Assembly (NCBI GenBank): GCA_000733355.1
Contig: JNVV01000100.1
Coordinates: forward strand, 1 to 59,700
DNA from: Falciphora oryzae
Taxonomy: Eukaryota; Ascomycota; Sordariomycetes; Magnaporthales; Magnaporthaceae
Direction: 5' to 3'
DNA length: 59,700 bases
Part shown: piece by piece, positions 12,521-22,639 of the stretch
How positions within the stretch are numbered: position 1 is the first letter of the stretch
Layout: each line of letters opens with the position of its first letter
The notes under the pieces: model-generated
What the model saw: the letters and a program-made list of their open reading frames with translations, nothing else
What the model was told of the DNA's origin: nothing
Databases searched by the model: none
Position numbers and translations under genes: made by a program

Positions 12521-12616
12521 TTGGGGCTTAGGGGTACCGACTAACAGGGCCTTTCCAGAGCTTAGGAGGAAAGATAGTAAGGCTTCCGTTAAGGGGCAGA
12601 GCGTAGAAAGATTATT

Positions 12617-12911
12617 TGTAATAAGGGGTTAAAGACGGCTTGGAGAAAGAATCTCTAGATTGCAGATAATCTTTTTATGGGCTCAAAAGATGCTTGAGGA
12701 GGAAGGAATCTTTCGTAAAGGACATAGGAGATGGCAGGGTTTATATAAACCCTTTGTGATCCGTGCGAAGTATCGAGTACATGATTCACACTGCCTTCCG
12801 ACCTTCACCGCTTGGCCTTAGGGCCGTTGACCGCCTATGCGGGTCTTCGACCCTCCGTGAGGCCGACTCGTGATGCCGACTAGTTAGGTCCACGGGTTCT
12901 TCCGTGTGACA
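12617..12911 (+). repeat. LTR of the gypsy-1 family in unexpected + orientation
   Basis: 295 bp, starts TGTAATAAGGGGTTAAAGAC and ends CGTGTGACA. It contains a TATATAA box at about 12742 and is close to the solo LTR at 53876-54889 once the insertions of that copy are discounted. The base after its CA end (12912) is already copia integrase sequence, so this is the outer right end of the insertion. Flanking 5-mers TTATT and TTTTG do not match, so it is not a simple solo LTR. Confidence 0.85.
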
Positions 12912-13155
12912 TTTTGGGATCACTTGCAGCCAGGTCCTAATAAAAGCGCATTAGTTGATAAATAAAGTGGAAAGGTACCACGGACCATTCCGCCGAGCTT
13001 ATAAAATAATCCGAAAGGAGTGTTTTAATTTGCACCCCGACTCCGCGCTCCAAAAAGCTGTCAAAGCCATAAACGATACGGCAGGCCCTAACGGCCTCAT
13101 CCTTACGCTACTCGTTTTCGAAGCCATACCACGCATTAATAACAACTCCCCTCTA
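12912..13155 (+). pseudogene. copia integrase C-terminal part (first half)
   Basis: Reads 'FGITCSQVLIKAH' + stop + 'LINKVERYHGPFRRAYKI' and then 'INDTAGPNGLILTLLVFEAIP'. This is the region just after the catalytic core in fungal copia polyproteins ('GKVERYHxPLRRAY', 'NDTAGPxGLVPTLLVFG', recalled from the family). It begins immediately after the LTR at 12911 and ends at the TA target of the Fot1/pogo element. Confidence 0.75.
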
Positions 13156-13196
13156 ACGTGGTTCACAAGCGAGTCGCGCACACAAGCGAGTCGCGC
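13156..13196 (+). repeat. Left terminal inverted repeat of the Fot1/pogo element
   Basis: 41 bp, near-perfect inverted match to 22041-22081 (one C/T difference). Two tandem copies of a 15-17-bp unit inside the TIR could be paired transposase-binding sites. Confidence 0.93.
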
Positions 13197-13199
13197 GTT

Positions 13200-14794
13200 T
13201 TCCATCGCGACCCGCGTCTCCCACTTCCAACCTCAATTTCTCAACAACCACAAATAGCTTCGACATCCAAAAAAGCTAGGATTGTTCTTGCCATACGGGC
13301 AATCCAATCTAATGCACAATTGAGTGTGCGTTCGGCAGCCAAAATCTACGACGTTCCTAAATCTACGTTACGCGACCGACGCCGCGGCCGACTTGCTCGA
13401 CGCGACAGCATGCCCAAATCCCGGAAATTGACGGAATCCGAAAAGGAGGCGCTTGTTAAATACATACTCGAGCTGGATTCTCGCGCATTTCCTCCCCGGC
13501 CTTTTGGTGTTAAAGATATGGCCAACCGACTGCTCGCCGAACGCGACGCGCGCGCTGTTGGCAAAAACTGGGTCGCGAACTTCGTTAAACGCCGCGCAAA
13601 GCTCGGCACGCGTTGGATTTGAAAGTACGATTATTAAAGGGCCAAATGCGAAAATCCCAAGCTCGTTTCCGCGTGGTTCGACCTTATGCGGAACAGTATA
13701 GCCAAATATGGCATCCTGGATAACGACATTTACAACTTCGACGAAACCGGCTTCCTTATAGGCATAATCGCGGCCGTTATGGTCATTACAACATCGGAAA
13801 GCCGTGGCAAAGCAAAGCTAGTCCAACCTGGCAACCGGAAATGGGCTACAATTATCCAAAGGGTTAATTGTTACGGTTAGGCGATCCCCCCTTTCATTAT
13901 CGTCAAAAGGCAGTACCACCTAGCCAATTAATACTCGGAAACCGACCTTCCACGCAATTAGGTTATCGCAACAAATTCCAACGGATGGACTACGAACGAG
14001 CTCGGCTTAAAATGGATCCAGCATTTCGATAAACATACTGCATCGCGTACGAAAAGCACACATCGTTTGTTAGTGCTAAACGGCCACGAAAGCCACTACT
14101 CGACGGATTTCGAACTTTACTGCCAGGAATATAACATTATTACGCTTTGCATGCTTTTGCATTCGTTTCACTTCCTTTAACCGCTTAACGTTAAATGCTT
14201 CAGCCTAATAAAAAAAACGTACGGTTAACAAATCGAAAACCTGATAAGGTCGCACGTTAACCACGTAACCAAGGTCGAGTTCCTTTCGGCGTTTAAAGCG
14301 GCATTCTTTAACTCCATAACCGAGGAAAACATCCGAAAAGGCTTCTAAAAGGCTAGCCTTGCTCCTTTTAATCCAGATTCTGTTTTGGAAAAGCTGGATG
14401 TGAGGCTACGGACTCCAACTCCCCCAAAAACGCCCCTAAACGACCCCGAACTTTGGACCTCCAAAACGCCCCGGACGGCCAAAGAAGCAATTTCGCAATC
14501 CGAACATATCAAAACTCGGATCTCTAATTACTAAAATAGCTTTCCAACATCCATATTAGCGGCTATAAACCAATTTGCGAAAAGGGCCAAAGCAATTATA
14601 CATCGGGTCAACCTTTTGGAAAAAAAGTGCTCCAAACTACGAAAGGCGAACGAAGCACTAAGCAAACGCCGGAGGGCCAAAAAAACACGTGTCCGATTTG
14701 GAGGGTCACTTACCATCGACGAAATACGAGATGTTCTAAACCAGCAGGAGCTGGATGGACAGCTACAGCAAAAAATGCGCGACCATAAGGTTTA
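13200..14794 (+). pseudogene. Fot1/pogo transposase, main part, catalytically dead
   Basis: Order: Psq-type helix-turn-helix ('ARIVLAIRAIQSNAQLSVRS'..'VPKSTLRDR', about 13278-13380), CENP-B/Tc5-type HTH ('KLTESEKEALVKYILELDSR'..'GKNWVANFVKR'), then a DDE domain. The first catalytic Asp is kept in 'YNFDETGF' (13740-13742). The second reads Asn in 'LVLNGHESH' (14079-14081) and the third Asn in 'PLNV' (14187-14189), where the family has Asp. Several internal stops exist and no in-frame ATG is obvious. It would cut and paste the element at TA. The C-terminal tail resumes at 21865 beyond gypsy-3. Confidence 0.88.
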
Positions 14795-14799
14795 GGAAA

Positions 14800-14928
14800 T
14801 GTCACGGCGCGGCAGCTGGGTACTAGGTTGAAGGTTTGTTGTTGCACGAAGGAGAAAGACCGCTGGCCCCGGAGGGGGCCGGCGGATCTCTAGCTAAATA
14901 CAGGTGTGCTGGGCTTGGTCCCGTAACA
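14800..14928 (-). repeat. gypsy-3 3' LTR
   Basis: 129 bp, TGTCACGG...CCGTAACA, almost identical to 21731-21859, including GC-rich internal sequence. The very high identity of the two short LTRs fits a relatively recent insertion. Confidence 0.93.
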
Positions 14929-16300
14929 GTACCCCTCCTTTAAACCGCAATTGGTCCTCCAATTGCGCTTTAATGGTGTTTCCCCTTCGTGGCGTCGCTC
15001 GGTCGGCGTGGCGCTGGCGCATTGGTTGTGGCGCGGCGCTCCTACTATGGTAATAAAGCGTGCCTTCCCAAACCGGAAGGCGCGCCCCCTTCCGATTGCT
15101 TCTTAGTTTTCCCTTTCCTTCTTTTTGCTTCCTTTTTTTTAGGAAAACTTTTCACCTCCTCCCCTCTCCTTTTTACGGTCGGATATCTCTTTTCCACATT
15201 CCCGACAACGCGTCCTCTTTTTCCCGCCGCCCTTACGCTCGCGATCCACCATCCCTCTCCACAACGTCCCGCTGCCCGTCGTTACGATGGCGCCTGTTAT
15301 AAGCACCCCCGGCGACATCTGGTCGTTTCCCTTAACCAAATCCGTCTGCATCTTCTGCTTCCGGACGTATTAGCTCCAGTACTATCGCTGTTTTAGCGCC
15401 AACCACCCGACCGTCCGATTTAATAACAAAGCTAGTATAACGTTTCCCTATTTATAAATTGGTGCCAATCGCATTTCCGGCTCGTCCATTTATTGCGACC
15501 AGTGCAACTCCCGCCATAAACCGTATGGAAAGGTTAGTTTTGCCGGCGCCGCGCCGTCGTTCCGCCTATTTCGTATCCTTGGATCCGGTTTCGCTAACGC
15601 CTCGCCTAGCAGCTGATCGCCCTAATGGAAGGAGATTTTTACGATATGATCGCCCTCGTCGGTGCCGCCGAAATCTTTTGGGTACACGGCCGCCAGGAAT
15701 TCCTCGATCGTAGTTACATGTTCCTGTCCGCCAAAAAGCGTACGGAGGATAATCCTCTCGACGACTACTACGTCATGCCGCCGGAATGTCGTATCGCCGG
15801 CGGCAAAGCGGTCTCCGCCTTATTCGCTGCCTTCGTCGGTGCTGAGACTGCTGTCCGTAGTCGCTACGGCGAAACCGGCTCGTAAAGGTCGCGTGCGTTG
15901 CGCGGTACTAACCGCGCCGCGTTTGGTTCTAGTAACGTATCCTGCTTTCCGCCGGGGTTTCGTCCCGTTCTTTTTTTCGCTCCTTATGGGCTGGTTTGGT
16001 GGGACGCCGGCGTGCGTTCCGGAATCGGGTAGGTAGTTAGTTTTTAATAGAGTGGCTTCGGCCTTTGGGGCAGGTTCGTTTCGGGTGGCTCGATTATTTT
16101 CCGCCCTATTTCCGCCCCTTCCCTACCTGCGTTCCTAACCGCTTTATTGTTGGTTCGGGTTCTGCTTAGGTTTGCCCTTAGGTCGGCCCCTAGGTTTCGG
16201 TTATGCTGCTGCCTTTTTCCTAACCCTTTGCGCGTAGCTGGTTGTCTTTTGGTCCCCCGTTCGCGCTTCGCCCGGGTTTCGCTACCAGTCCGGTGGTCCG
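14929..16300. other. Non-conserved 3' segment of gypsy-3
   Basis: About 1.4 kb between the chromodomain and the 3' LTR with no recognisable domain. Short open frames exist on both strands (for example + 15625-15885 and 15662-16036), and the minus strand reads 'TTIEEFLAAVYPKDFGG'. I cannot assign any of them. Such long 3' regions occur in some fungal chromoviruses. Confidence 0.5.
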
Positions 16301-17540
16301 GGTTTGTTAGGGTGCTGCTTGTGGAAATCCCGAATCCTATCGTCTGCCCCTTCCAAATCGCGTACCGGCTGCCAAATTGGCTTATAAGGTGCTGCCTATT
16401 TCATTTTATATTCCAAAGCGTCGGGTATGCCTTTCGAATTTAAAATGCGATCGAAATGCCACTTTTCCACTAGTTCGCCGTTTGCGTCGTTCTGGTTATC
16501 CGCCAATACCGCGCCGGCTGCTCGCCTGTCGTGCTTATCGTTTATTGCTTCCTAGCCTAAAAAACCCGGGTTTTCTTTTTGGATAAGCGAAATGTGGAAT
16601 ATTGGGAATAATTTGTAATGCGCCGGCAAATTGACGGCTAAAGCTCGGGGGTAAACCTTTGTAATTAGGTAGGGTCCGATCCACTTTTCGCTAAGCTTAT
16701 TTGTCGGGCGCGAAGTGGCCATATTCTTGGTACTAACCCAAACCAGGTCGCTTTCCGAAAACGTCCCGGCGTTGGTTCGGTAGCGATTTGCTGCTTTTTC
16801 GTACCTTTCTTTGCTGGCTTCGGCCAGCGCTTTAACGTAATCCCAAACTTTCTGGACCTTGTCCGCAACGGTAGTGGCGTTATAAACTTCCTGTTAATAC
16901 GCCGGCGTTCCGCCGTTTGGTCGTTCATTTTTCGGTTCCGTACCCATATGGGGATTTCATCCGTAATTGGCGAAAAAAAGGGAAACCCCGGTCGTTTCCG
17001 ATACGTGGTTGTTATTAGCGAACTTTCCAAATGGAAGCTAGTTGACCTAGTCGTTTTGGTAGTATGAGTAGAACGCCCGCAAATATTATTCCATATATGC
17101 GTTTAGGATCTCTATCTGGCCGTCGGATTCCGGGTGAAACGATAACGAATGCTTAAGCGTAACGCCAAATCTCCTATTTAATTTTTTCCAAAAGGTGGAT
17201 ACGAACTATTTGCCGCGATCCGAAACGATGGTGTCGGGGGTGCCGTATAGGCGGTATATTTGCGCGAGGAAGGCGTCTGCCAGGCGACCCGCGTTAGTTT
17301 CGATTATTGGGATATAATAGCGCATTTTTATTAACCGGTCCATTACTACTATAATATAGTGGTAAACGATACCTTAACGTTCGTATAGCGGCAGCGGGCC
17401 GACGTAATCCATAGATATATCCGCCCATAGCCTAAACGGTATTGCTAACGGCTTTAACAATCCGTTTGGGGATTTTTTCCCCACCTTTAACATTTTGCAT
17501 AAATGGTAACTTTAGATAAATACGCTAACGTTTCGCAATA
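16300..17540 (-). pseudogene. gypsy-3 integrase and chromodomain
   Basis: Minus-strand reading gives 'ISMDYVGPLPLYER' (first Asp), 'DTIVSDRGK' (second Asp) and 'FHPESDGQIEILN' (Glu), all kept. Then 'KWIGPYLITKV' (GPY/F-like) and, at about 16520-16310, 'VEKWHFDRILNSKG'..'IRDFHKQHPNKPGP', which matches the beginning and end of a chromodomain plus its Pro-rich tail. Stops break the frame many times. The open frame at 17030-16665 is in a different frame and is a shadow. Confidence 0.78.
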
Positions 17541-17703
17541 GACGTAGCTAGGTGTAAGTTTTGCGTATTAAATCCCAGGTTTTGCTGCGCCTTAGGTATC
17601 CGCCTGGTAGCAAACTGTGCGTCCTATGCAGGATTTAAAGTTGCAACGTATCGTCGGGCGGGATAAACAGCCGTTTTTTGCAGTAAATGCGCCCTCGTAT
17701 CGC

Positions 17704-19200
17704 CTAGCAATCGGCTTTCGCCAGTTTAACCTGCTTCCGGATCCAGGTAGGGAATTGTCGCTTCGCTAGGTCCTGTAAGCAGGATATTATAGCTTGCGCC
17801 AGCTCCGAAATAACGTACGCCCTATTTATCAGCATATCTATATGCTTGGACGTGTCGAAAACCCGTAGTATCGCTGGTATTTCGCCGGGGCCCCACCACT
17901 TTGGGGGTAGCAAAGTTCGCTGGCGAAGCGCCACCCTTTCGTTAGCTACGTTTCGTGTATTCGTCGGGCGAATATTAGGGAAGCGTGAAAGCGTGTTAGG
18001 GATTATGGCTGTTTTTTCTAGTTTGTATACGATATGGAACCTAAAATCGCTAAGGAACTCCGACCACCTAATTTGCCGCTGGTTTAGTAGTTTGGTAGTA
18101 GCAAAAAATTGCAAGTTCTTATAGTCCGTTTAAATTTCCATTGGCGATTCGGCGCTTTAAAGCTCGGGTCTCTATTCCTTAAAAGCTTTAATAATTGCCA
18201 AAAGCTTTTTATCGTATATTTCGTAATTGCATTCCGCTAGCGAATGTTTGGCTGAAAAGAAAGCAATTGGCCGGCGTATCCTTTCCGCGTTTATTTGTAA
18301 AAGGACCCCTTTTGCCGCCCAATCCGACGCGTCCGCTTCCACAATCGTTTTTAATGCCGGGTTATAAAAAGCTAATGTAATTTCCAAGGAAAAGGCGTCG
18401 CGGAGGCGGCGGAACGCTGCCGCGGCCTCGTTTAGTAAATAGCCCGGCCAGCTTTTTGCGCTTATCAGTGTTATTAGCGGGCGGGCTATTGCCAAAAAGC
18501 CCCGGATGAACCTTTTATAAAAGTTCGCGAATCCGAGGAAGCGTTGCAATTCCCGTAGCGTGGTTAGTGCGGCTTACGATCGGATCGCCGCCACCTTATT
18601 TGGGTCCATCCGTATCCCCGCTATAAAAACGATAAATCCTAGGTATTTCGTTTTTTTAACGTTAAATTCGCATTTTTGGATATCGATAGATAGGCCGGCG
18701 TTAGCGAATTTCCGTACCATTTCCTTAACGTAACGCCGGTATTCCGCTTTAGTTTCGCTATATATTAGGACGTCGTTAAGGTAGGCCGTAGCGTATTTAT
18801 CCAAAGCGTCCCTTAGTATATGGTTAATGTAATGTTGGAACGAGCTAAAGGCACCTATTATACCGAAATTGGCTACTAGGCATTCGAATAGTCCGAACCT
18901 GGTAATAAACGCGGTTTTCCATTCGTTCCCGGGGGCGATGCGTAAGCGATTAAACGCCGTTATAATATCCATTTTGCTAAACCATTTCGCTTTTAACAAA
19001 GCTTCCAATATTTCCCTAATAAATGGGATTAGGTACCGGTTTTTAACCGTAATGTTATTTAGCCCCCGGTAATCCACGCAAACCCTAATCCCGCCTCCTA
19101 ACTTTTTAGCGAAAAGGATCGGGGCTGCCGCCGGTAACGTGCTAGGGCGGATAAAGCTTTTCGCCAAATAGGTATCGAAGTATTTCCGAACTACGCGCAG
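17704..19200 (-). pseudogene. gypsy-3 reverse transcriptase and RNase H
   Basis: Minus-strand 19167-18574 is the longest intact piece (about 197 residues): 'RVCVDYRGLNNITVKNRYLI', 'KMDIITAFNRLRIAPGNEWK', then YLND instead of YLDD (AAC at complement 18775-18777). Minus-strand 18549-18172 and 18114-17704 give the connection and RNase H ('FLGFANFYKRFIRGF', 'VEADASDWAAKGVLLQ', 'YEIYDKKLLAIIKAFKE'). The Asp-to-Asn change at the active site is the same as in gypsy-2 and is explained by G-to-A. Confidence 0.88.
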
Positions 19201-19299
19201 CTCCTGCTGGGATATGGCGCGGTTATAATAATATGGTAGCGTTTCGCCAAAGAGAAGTTCGATTTTATAGTTAAACGGCCTATATGGGGGTAGCGTGTC

Positions 19300-20160
19300 C
19301 GCGTTTTAGGGAAGGAAACATTCCGCTAGGTCGTAAAGCTTTTAAGGGAGTTTATTAAAAATCTCCTTTATTGTTGCAAAAGGTTTCCCCTCCAAGAACT
19401 TCTTTATATCTTCGTCGGATACCCGGCGTAAATATAATGCCTTTTCGACCTAATCCCTAAAAGCTTAAAGCCTGGGTTCCAATTTCGTACCTTCGGGGAG
19501 CTCCTCCGTTTGGAGAATAGCCCGAAAGATTGCCGTTAGCGTATCGTTGGCGAAATTATCGGACGATCGGTAATCGGGTAGGGTGTCCTTTTTAATTAGG
19601 GCGAGGAACTTCGCCCATAGCATAGTCTGGGTATGCACTCCTTCCTGCTTGCAAAGGGTTAAAAAATTAGGTGCGTTTAAAATGCGGATCTCCATATCCG
19701 GCGCCGGTACTCGCTCGGCTTCCGCCATCGTAACGCCGTCCATACTTAAAGTTCCCGCCGCCCAATCGATCGTTGGGTTATGGTATTTTAGCTACGGCAG
19801 GCCCAGGATAATATCCGGTCCCCCCAGCGGCTAACAATAAAACGTCATAATTTCCGTAATGTTCCCGAACGTGTGGATAGTTTTAACGCAGTCGGTAATG
19901 CGCCCTGCTAGCGCTCCGTTAGCGAAGCGGAGGGGTTTTGGTTCCGGTAGTTGGAACCTGGGTAGGTTATATGTATGCGCGAATGTGTTATTAATAAACG
20001 CCTATAAGGAATATCCTATATCGATTAGTAATCGATAGGGTACCGGTCGGTTTCCGTAAGGGAACAGCATTATGTTAAAGGAAAATGTTGTATTAGGGCT
20101 TATGGAATGGAAATATATATCGTTGTTTTGCTGCTTTTATCGTTTTTAATCCCTCCACGG
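19300..20160 (-). pseudogene. gypsy-3 protease/linker region
   Basis: Between gag and RT. The piece 19743-19465 ('MDGVTMAEAERVPAPDMEIR') and neighbouring broken frames occupy the place of the aspartic protease. I see no clear D-[ST]-G motif in an open frame, so the protease assignment rests on position only. Confidence 0.45.
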
Positions 20161-20189
20161 GTCCTGCACGCGACTATATGCAGGACCTA

Positions 20190-21728
20190 GTTTTTTTTCG
20201 CCTGCGATCCGCCGGCGTTCTGCTGTTTTTTAGGTTTCGCTAGGCAGGCGAGGGCATAGTGCCCCGGCTGTCCGCAATACATGCAAAAATGGTTATCCCG
20301 TCGGTGCTATCGCTACGCTTCGGTCAAAGGTCCCTTCGGGCTGGTCGAAATTTTGCTAAGGTCTATGGGGTCGCCGGCGGGCGTAGGTGTTGGGGTTGTC
20401 GCTGTTGCCGGTTGGTGGTTCCTTGGTTTTGGCGCCGTCGTTCCGCCGTTATGGTGTAATTTGTATACGTAATCCGCGAGGTTGTTGGATAGGTTTCGGT
20501 ACATCCTAACCTATCCCTCGAAATCTTCGGGCCCGGGTTTGTTGATTTGGTTGATCGCGGCCTTAGAAAGCTCGTTGCTAACCTTGTTTTTTAGGGCTTC
20601 CACGCGCATATTCGCCGGGTATCCGCCTATATCCGCCAAGCGAATAAACGCGCTAATGAAATTTCCGAACCTGGTGTTCTTCTGTTTGAAGGTGTCGAAA
20701 TCCCGGCGCGCCGCCGCCCTTATGTCTTATGTTTTATATACCGGGTTAAGCAGGTCGAAAAGGGAAGCGCAATCGGTAAGGCCGCGGGCCCATAATGAAG
20801 GTGTGCCCGGGTGTTCCGCCACCGAATCGACAGCGTTTCGGACGTGTCTGTACGCGTCTTTTAAAAGCCGCTAGGCCGCGTATAGGATTCTAGTCGCCGG
20901 TATGGGGTACAAGGCGCTGTCGAGGGTAAATTTGATATTGAGGAGTGATTTCTACGTGATATATTCCTTCTGCCGTTGGGCGTCGTCTGCATGTGCCCCC
21001 GAAAAAAGGGGTGGTTTTGCGCCCACCGGTCGGAACGCCGGGGTAACGCCGGTGGAAGCGGTTTGGGTCGCCGGCGGGGTGCTAGTAGTTGGGGAAGGTA
21101 GCGGGGATTGCGTGCGGGAGGTTCCAGGGGTAATGATGGTTGGGGTGTCGGCGGTATTGGGGTGGAGCCCCGGTGGCTAGGGGGCTTGTGGCAGTGCAAG
21201 TTGCCGGGTTAACCGGTCGCATTCCGCGTTTAAACGCGTTATAGTGGCGTTGCGTTTTTGGGCTTCCGCCCTTAGCCCAGCGACCTGTTGGGTGTTCGCG
21301 TTGTTATCGCTTTAAAGGGTTATTATTTCGTTTTGCAGCAAAGCGATTTTGCCGTTTAGGAAACCCATTAGCTGTTTGAGCTGGCGGAACGCTGGCGAGG
21401 TCTGGCCGTTAACAAGGTCGCGATACAATTCTGCGTAGTTTTCGCCATTTTTATATGTTAGGGCTTGTAAGGCTGGGTATCCGGAAAGGAGTCCGAATGC
21501 TAGGACGGGGTTAAAGGGTAAAGGGGTCTCGGTTGGGTCTGTTATGGTATTGCGCTGGTATAACGCTGTCGGGTTTTGGGTTAGGCTTCGTTGTGTTAGG
21601 GTGGCGGGGATGTTGGGGCCTCTTCCGAGGTGTCCGGGTTTCGTCGCTGCGGCGCCGCTTTCGAGGTATCGGGGAAGGAGCGGAACGCTGTGGAATCGTT
21701 CCGTGTCCTTTGGTTTGAAGTGCAACAA
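20190..21728 (-). pseudogene. gypsy-3 gag with intact CCHC knuckle
   Basis: Minus-strand 21728-21312 includes an N-terminal region and a helical part ('ELYRDLVNGQTSPAFRQLKQ'). A Pro-rich stretch follows, then a capsid-like part ('FDTFKQKNTRFGNFISAFIR'..'MRVEALKNKVSNELSKAAIN', about 20720-20540), and near 20290-20240 the knuckle 'CMYCGQPGHYALAC', C-x2-C-x4-H-x4-C, complete. Frame breaks separate the pieces. Confidence 0.75.
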
Positions 21729-21730
21729 AC

Positions 21731-21859
21731 TGTTACGGCGCGGCAGCTGGGTACTAGGTTGAAGGTTTGTTGTTGCACGAAGGAGAAAGACCGCTGGCCC
21801 CGGAGGGGGCCGGCGGATCTCTAGCTAAATACAGGTGTGCTGGGCTTGGTCCCGTGACA
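21731..21859 (-). repeat. gypsy-3 5' LTR
   Basis: 129 bp, direct copy of 14800-14928, followed by the GGAAA duplication and then the transposase C-terminus. Confidence 0.93.
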
Positions 21860-21974
21860 GGAAAGGAGGGCGACAACGACTCGTCGGCGATGTGGCACGT
21901 GCGGCAAAACCGGACACAATGCGCGCACCTGTCAGGAAAAAGTAAAAATGTTTAATGTATATAATTCCGAATAG
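21860..21974 (+). pseudogene. Fot1/pogo transposase C-terminal zinc knuckle
   Basis: Continues the transposase after gypsy-3: joining across one GGAAA keeps the frame through 'ERRATTRRRCGTCGKTGHNA' to a stop at 21972-21974. The knuckle 'CGTCGKTGHNARTC' is C-x2-C-x4-H-x4-C. Basic residues plus a C-terminal CCHC knuckle are a recurrent ending of fungal Fot1/pogo transposases (recalled). Confidence 0.85.
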
Positions 21975-22040
21975 TTTAAATGGATTCCTGGCGTTGTTAG
22001 GTTGGCATGCGCGTCGATTGACCGGAGGTCGGGTGTGGGT

Positions 22041-22081
22041 GCGCGACTCGCTTGTGTGCGCGACTCGCTTGTAAACCACGT
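22041..22081 (-). repeat. Right terminal inverted repeat of the Fot1/pogo element
   Basis: 41 bp, inverted copy of 13156-13196, followed by TA at 22082-22083. Confidence 0.93.
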
Positions 22082-22380
22082 TAACGAAAAGCCAAATTCA
22101 AAAAGCGGCAGCGATTACCAAAGCTATAAGTAAGCTCCGAAAGCTCCACGCCAAGCGCAAAATACAAAACGCACTAAATACACGCAACGGGCCAAACACG
22201 GAAAGTACGTTGCCTAAAGCGCTAGCTTTAGGAACAAAGGTGTTAGTGCATAAAAAATACGGCGAATGGAAAAAACCGTACAAAATCCTTTGGGTAGCAG
22301 ACAATAAAGTGACGATCGAAACTGTTAACGGCCCTTTAACGTTCCGGAACACTGCCTGCAAGCCATACCACAAAGCGTAG
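22082..22380 (+). pseudogene. copia integrase C-terminal part (second half)
   Basis: Reads 'AITKAISKLRKLHAKRKIQN' then 'ALNTRNGPNT' and 'VLVHKKYGEWKKPYKILWVA', and ends near 'FRNTACKPYHKA' + stop. This matches the conserved tail of fungal copia integrases, the basic helix followed by the small barrel ('VLVWREGxxGxWKGPFKLL', recalled). The frame is open from the TA site to the stop at about 22380. Confidence 0.75.
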
Positions 22381-22639
22381 GAGTAGGAAATTGCAAATAC
22401 GGAAAAATAACCAGCCCCGTTCGAATATCCGCTACAAACGGAACCAAAACGGAAAGGGAAACCGCTAAAAATTACGAAAACGGTAACGGCAAACGCGTCC
22501 AGCGATAGCGAAGCCCTTTCCGAAATCGAAATGGCACCCGCACCCGCACCCGCTAGGCCCGGTAAACCACGGAAGGCACCTGCCTAAAAGGCACCGGCAC
22601 CAACGGCACCCGAAGCACCAACCCCCAAACGACGAGGAC

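Larger units (their letters stand above)
1..12911 (-). mobile_element. Ty3/gypsy LTR retrotransposon gypsy-1, degenerate, interrupted by gypsy-2
   Basis: On the minus strand the order is gag (12520-10230, with knuckle near 10150-10110), aspartic protease (9824-9216), RT (9011-8860, continued at 2225-1737), RNase H (1565-1134) and integrase (about 1000-118). This protease-RT-RNaseH-integrase order defines Ty3/gypsy. Removing gypsy-2 plus one CCTTC copy joins the RT halves in frame (EG-HE-stop-LTAFR; the stop is TAG for an expected TGG). Frames are broken throughout by TAA/TAG/TGA consistent with RIP. The right-hand LTR is in the opposite orientation to the left one, which is abnormal (see findings). 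The element sits inside a Ty1/copia integrase gene. Confidence 0.85.
14800..21859 (-). mobile_element. Ty3/gypsy chromovirus gypsy-3, complete but degenerate, nested in the Fot1/pogo element
   Basis: Direct 129-bp LTRs (14800-14928 and 21731-21859) with TG...CA ends and a perfect GGAAA duplication (14795-14799 and 21860-21864). Total 7060 bp. On the minus strand: gag with intact knuckle (about 21700-20190), pol with RT (19167-18574), RNase H (18549-17704), integrase (about 17500-16650) and a chromodomain (about 16520-16310). A long stretch (14929-16300) lies between the chromodomain and the 3' LTR. It interrupts the transposase just before its C-terminal zinc knuckle. Confidence 0.93.
13156..22081 (+). 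mobile_element. Fot1/pogo (Tc1/mariner superfamily) DNA transposon, interrupted by gypsy-3
   Basis: 41-bp terminal inverted repeats at 13156-13196 and 22041-22081 begin ACGTGGTTCACAAGCGAGTC and contain the unit ACAAGCGAGTCGCGC twice. TA flanks both ends (13154-13155 and 22082-22083). Without gypsy-3 and one GGAAA copy the element is 1861 bp, typical of Fot1-like transposons. It encodes one transposase on the + strand. It sits in copia integrase, and excision with one TA keeps the copia frame. Confidence 0.93.

Noticed and set aside
12617..12911. Simple solo LTR interpretation
   Set aside because: Flanking 5-mers differ (TTATT versus TTTTG), and the two flanks are different elements rather than one interrupted sequence.
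16665..17030. 121-residue minus-strand frame in gypsy-3
   Set aside because: Out of frame with the integrase motifs readable in the same stretch.
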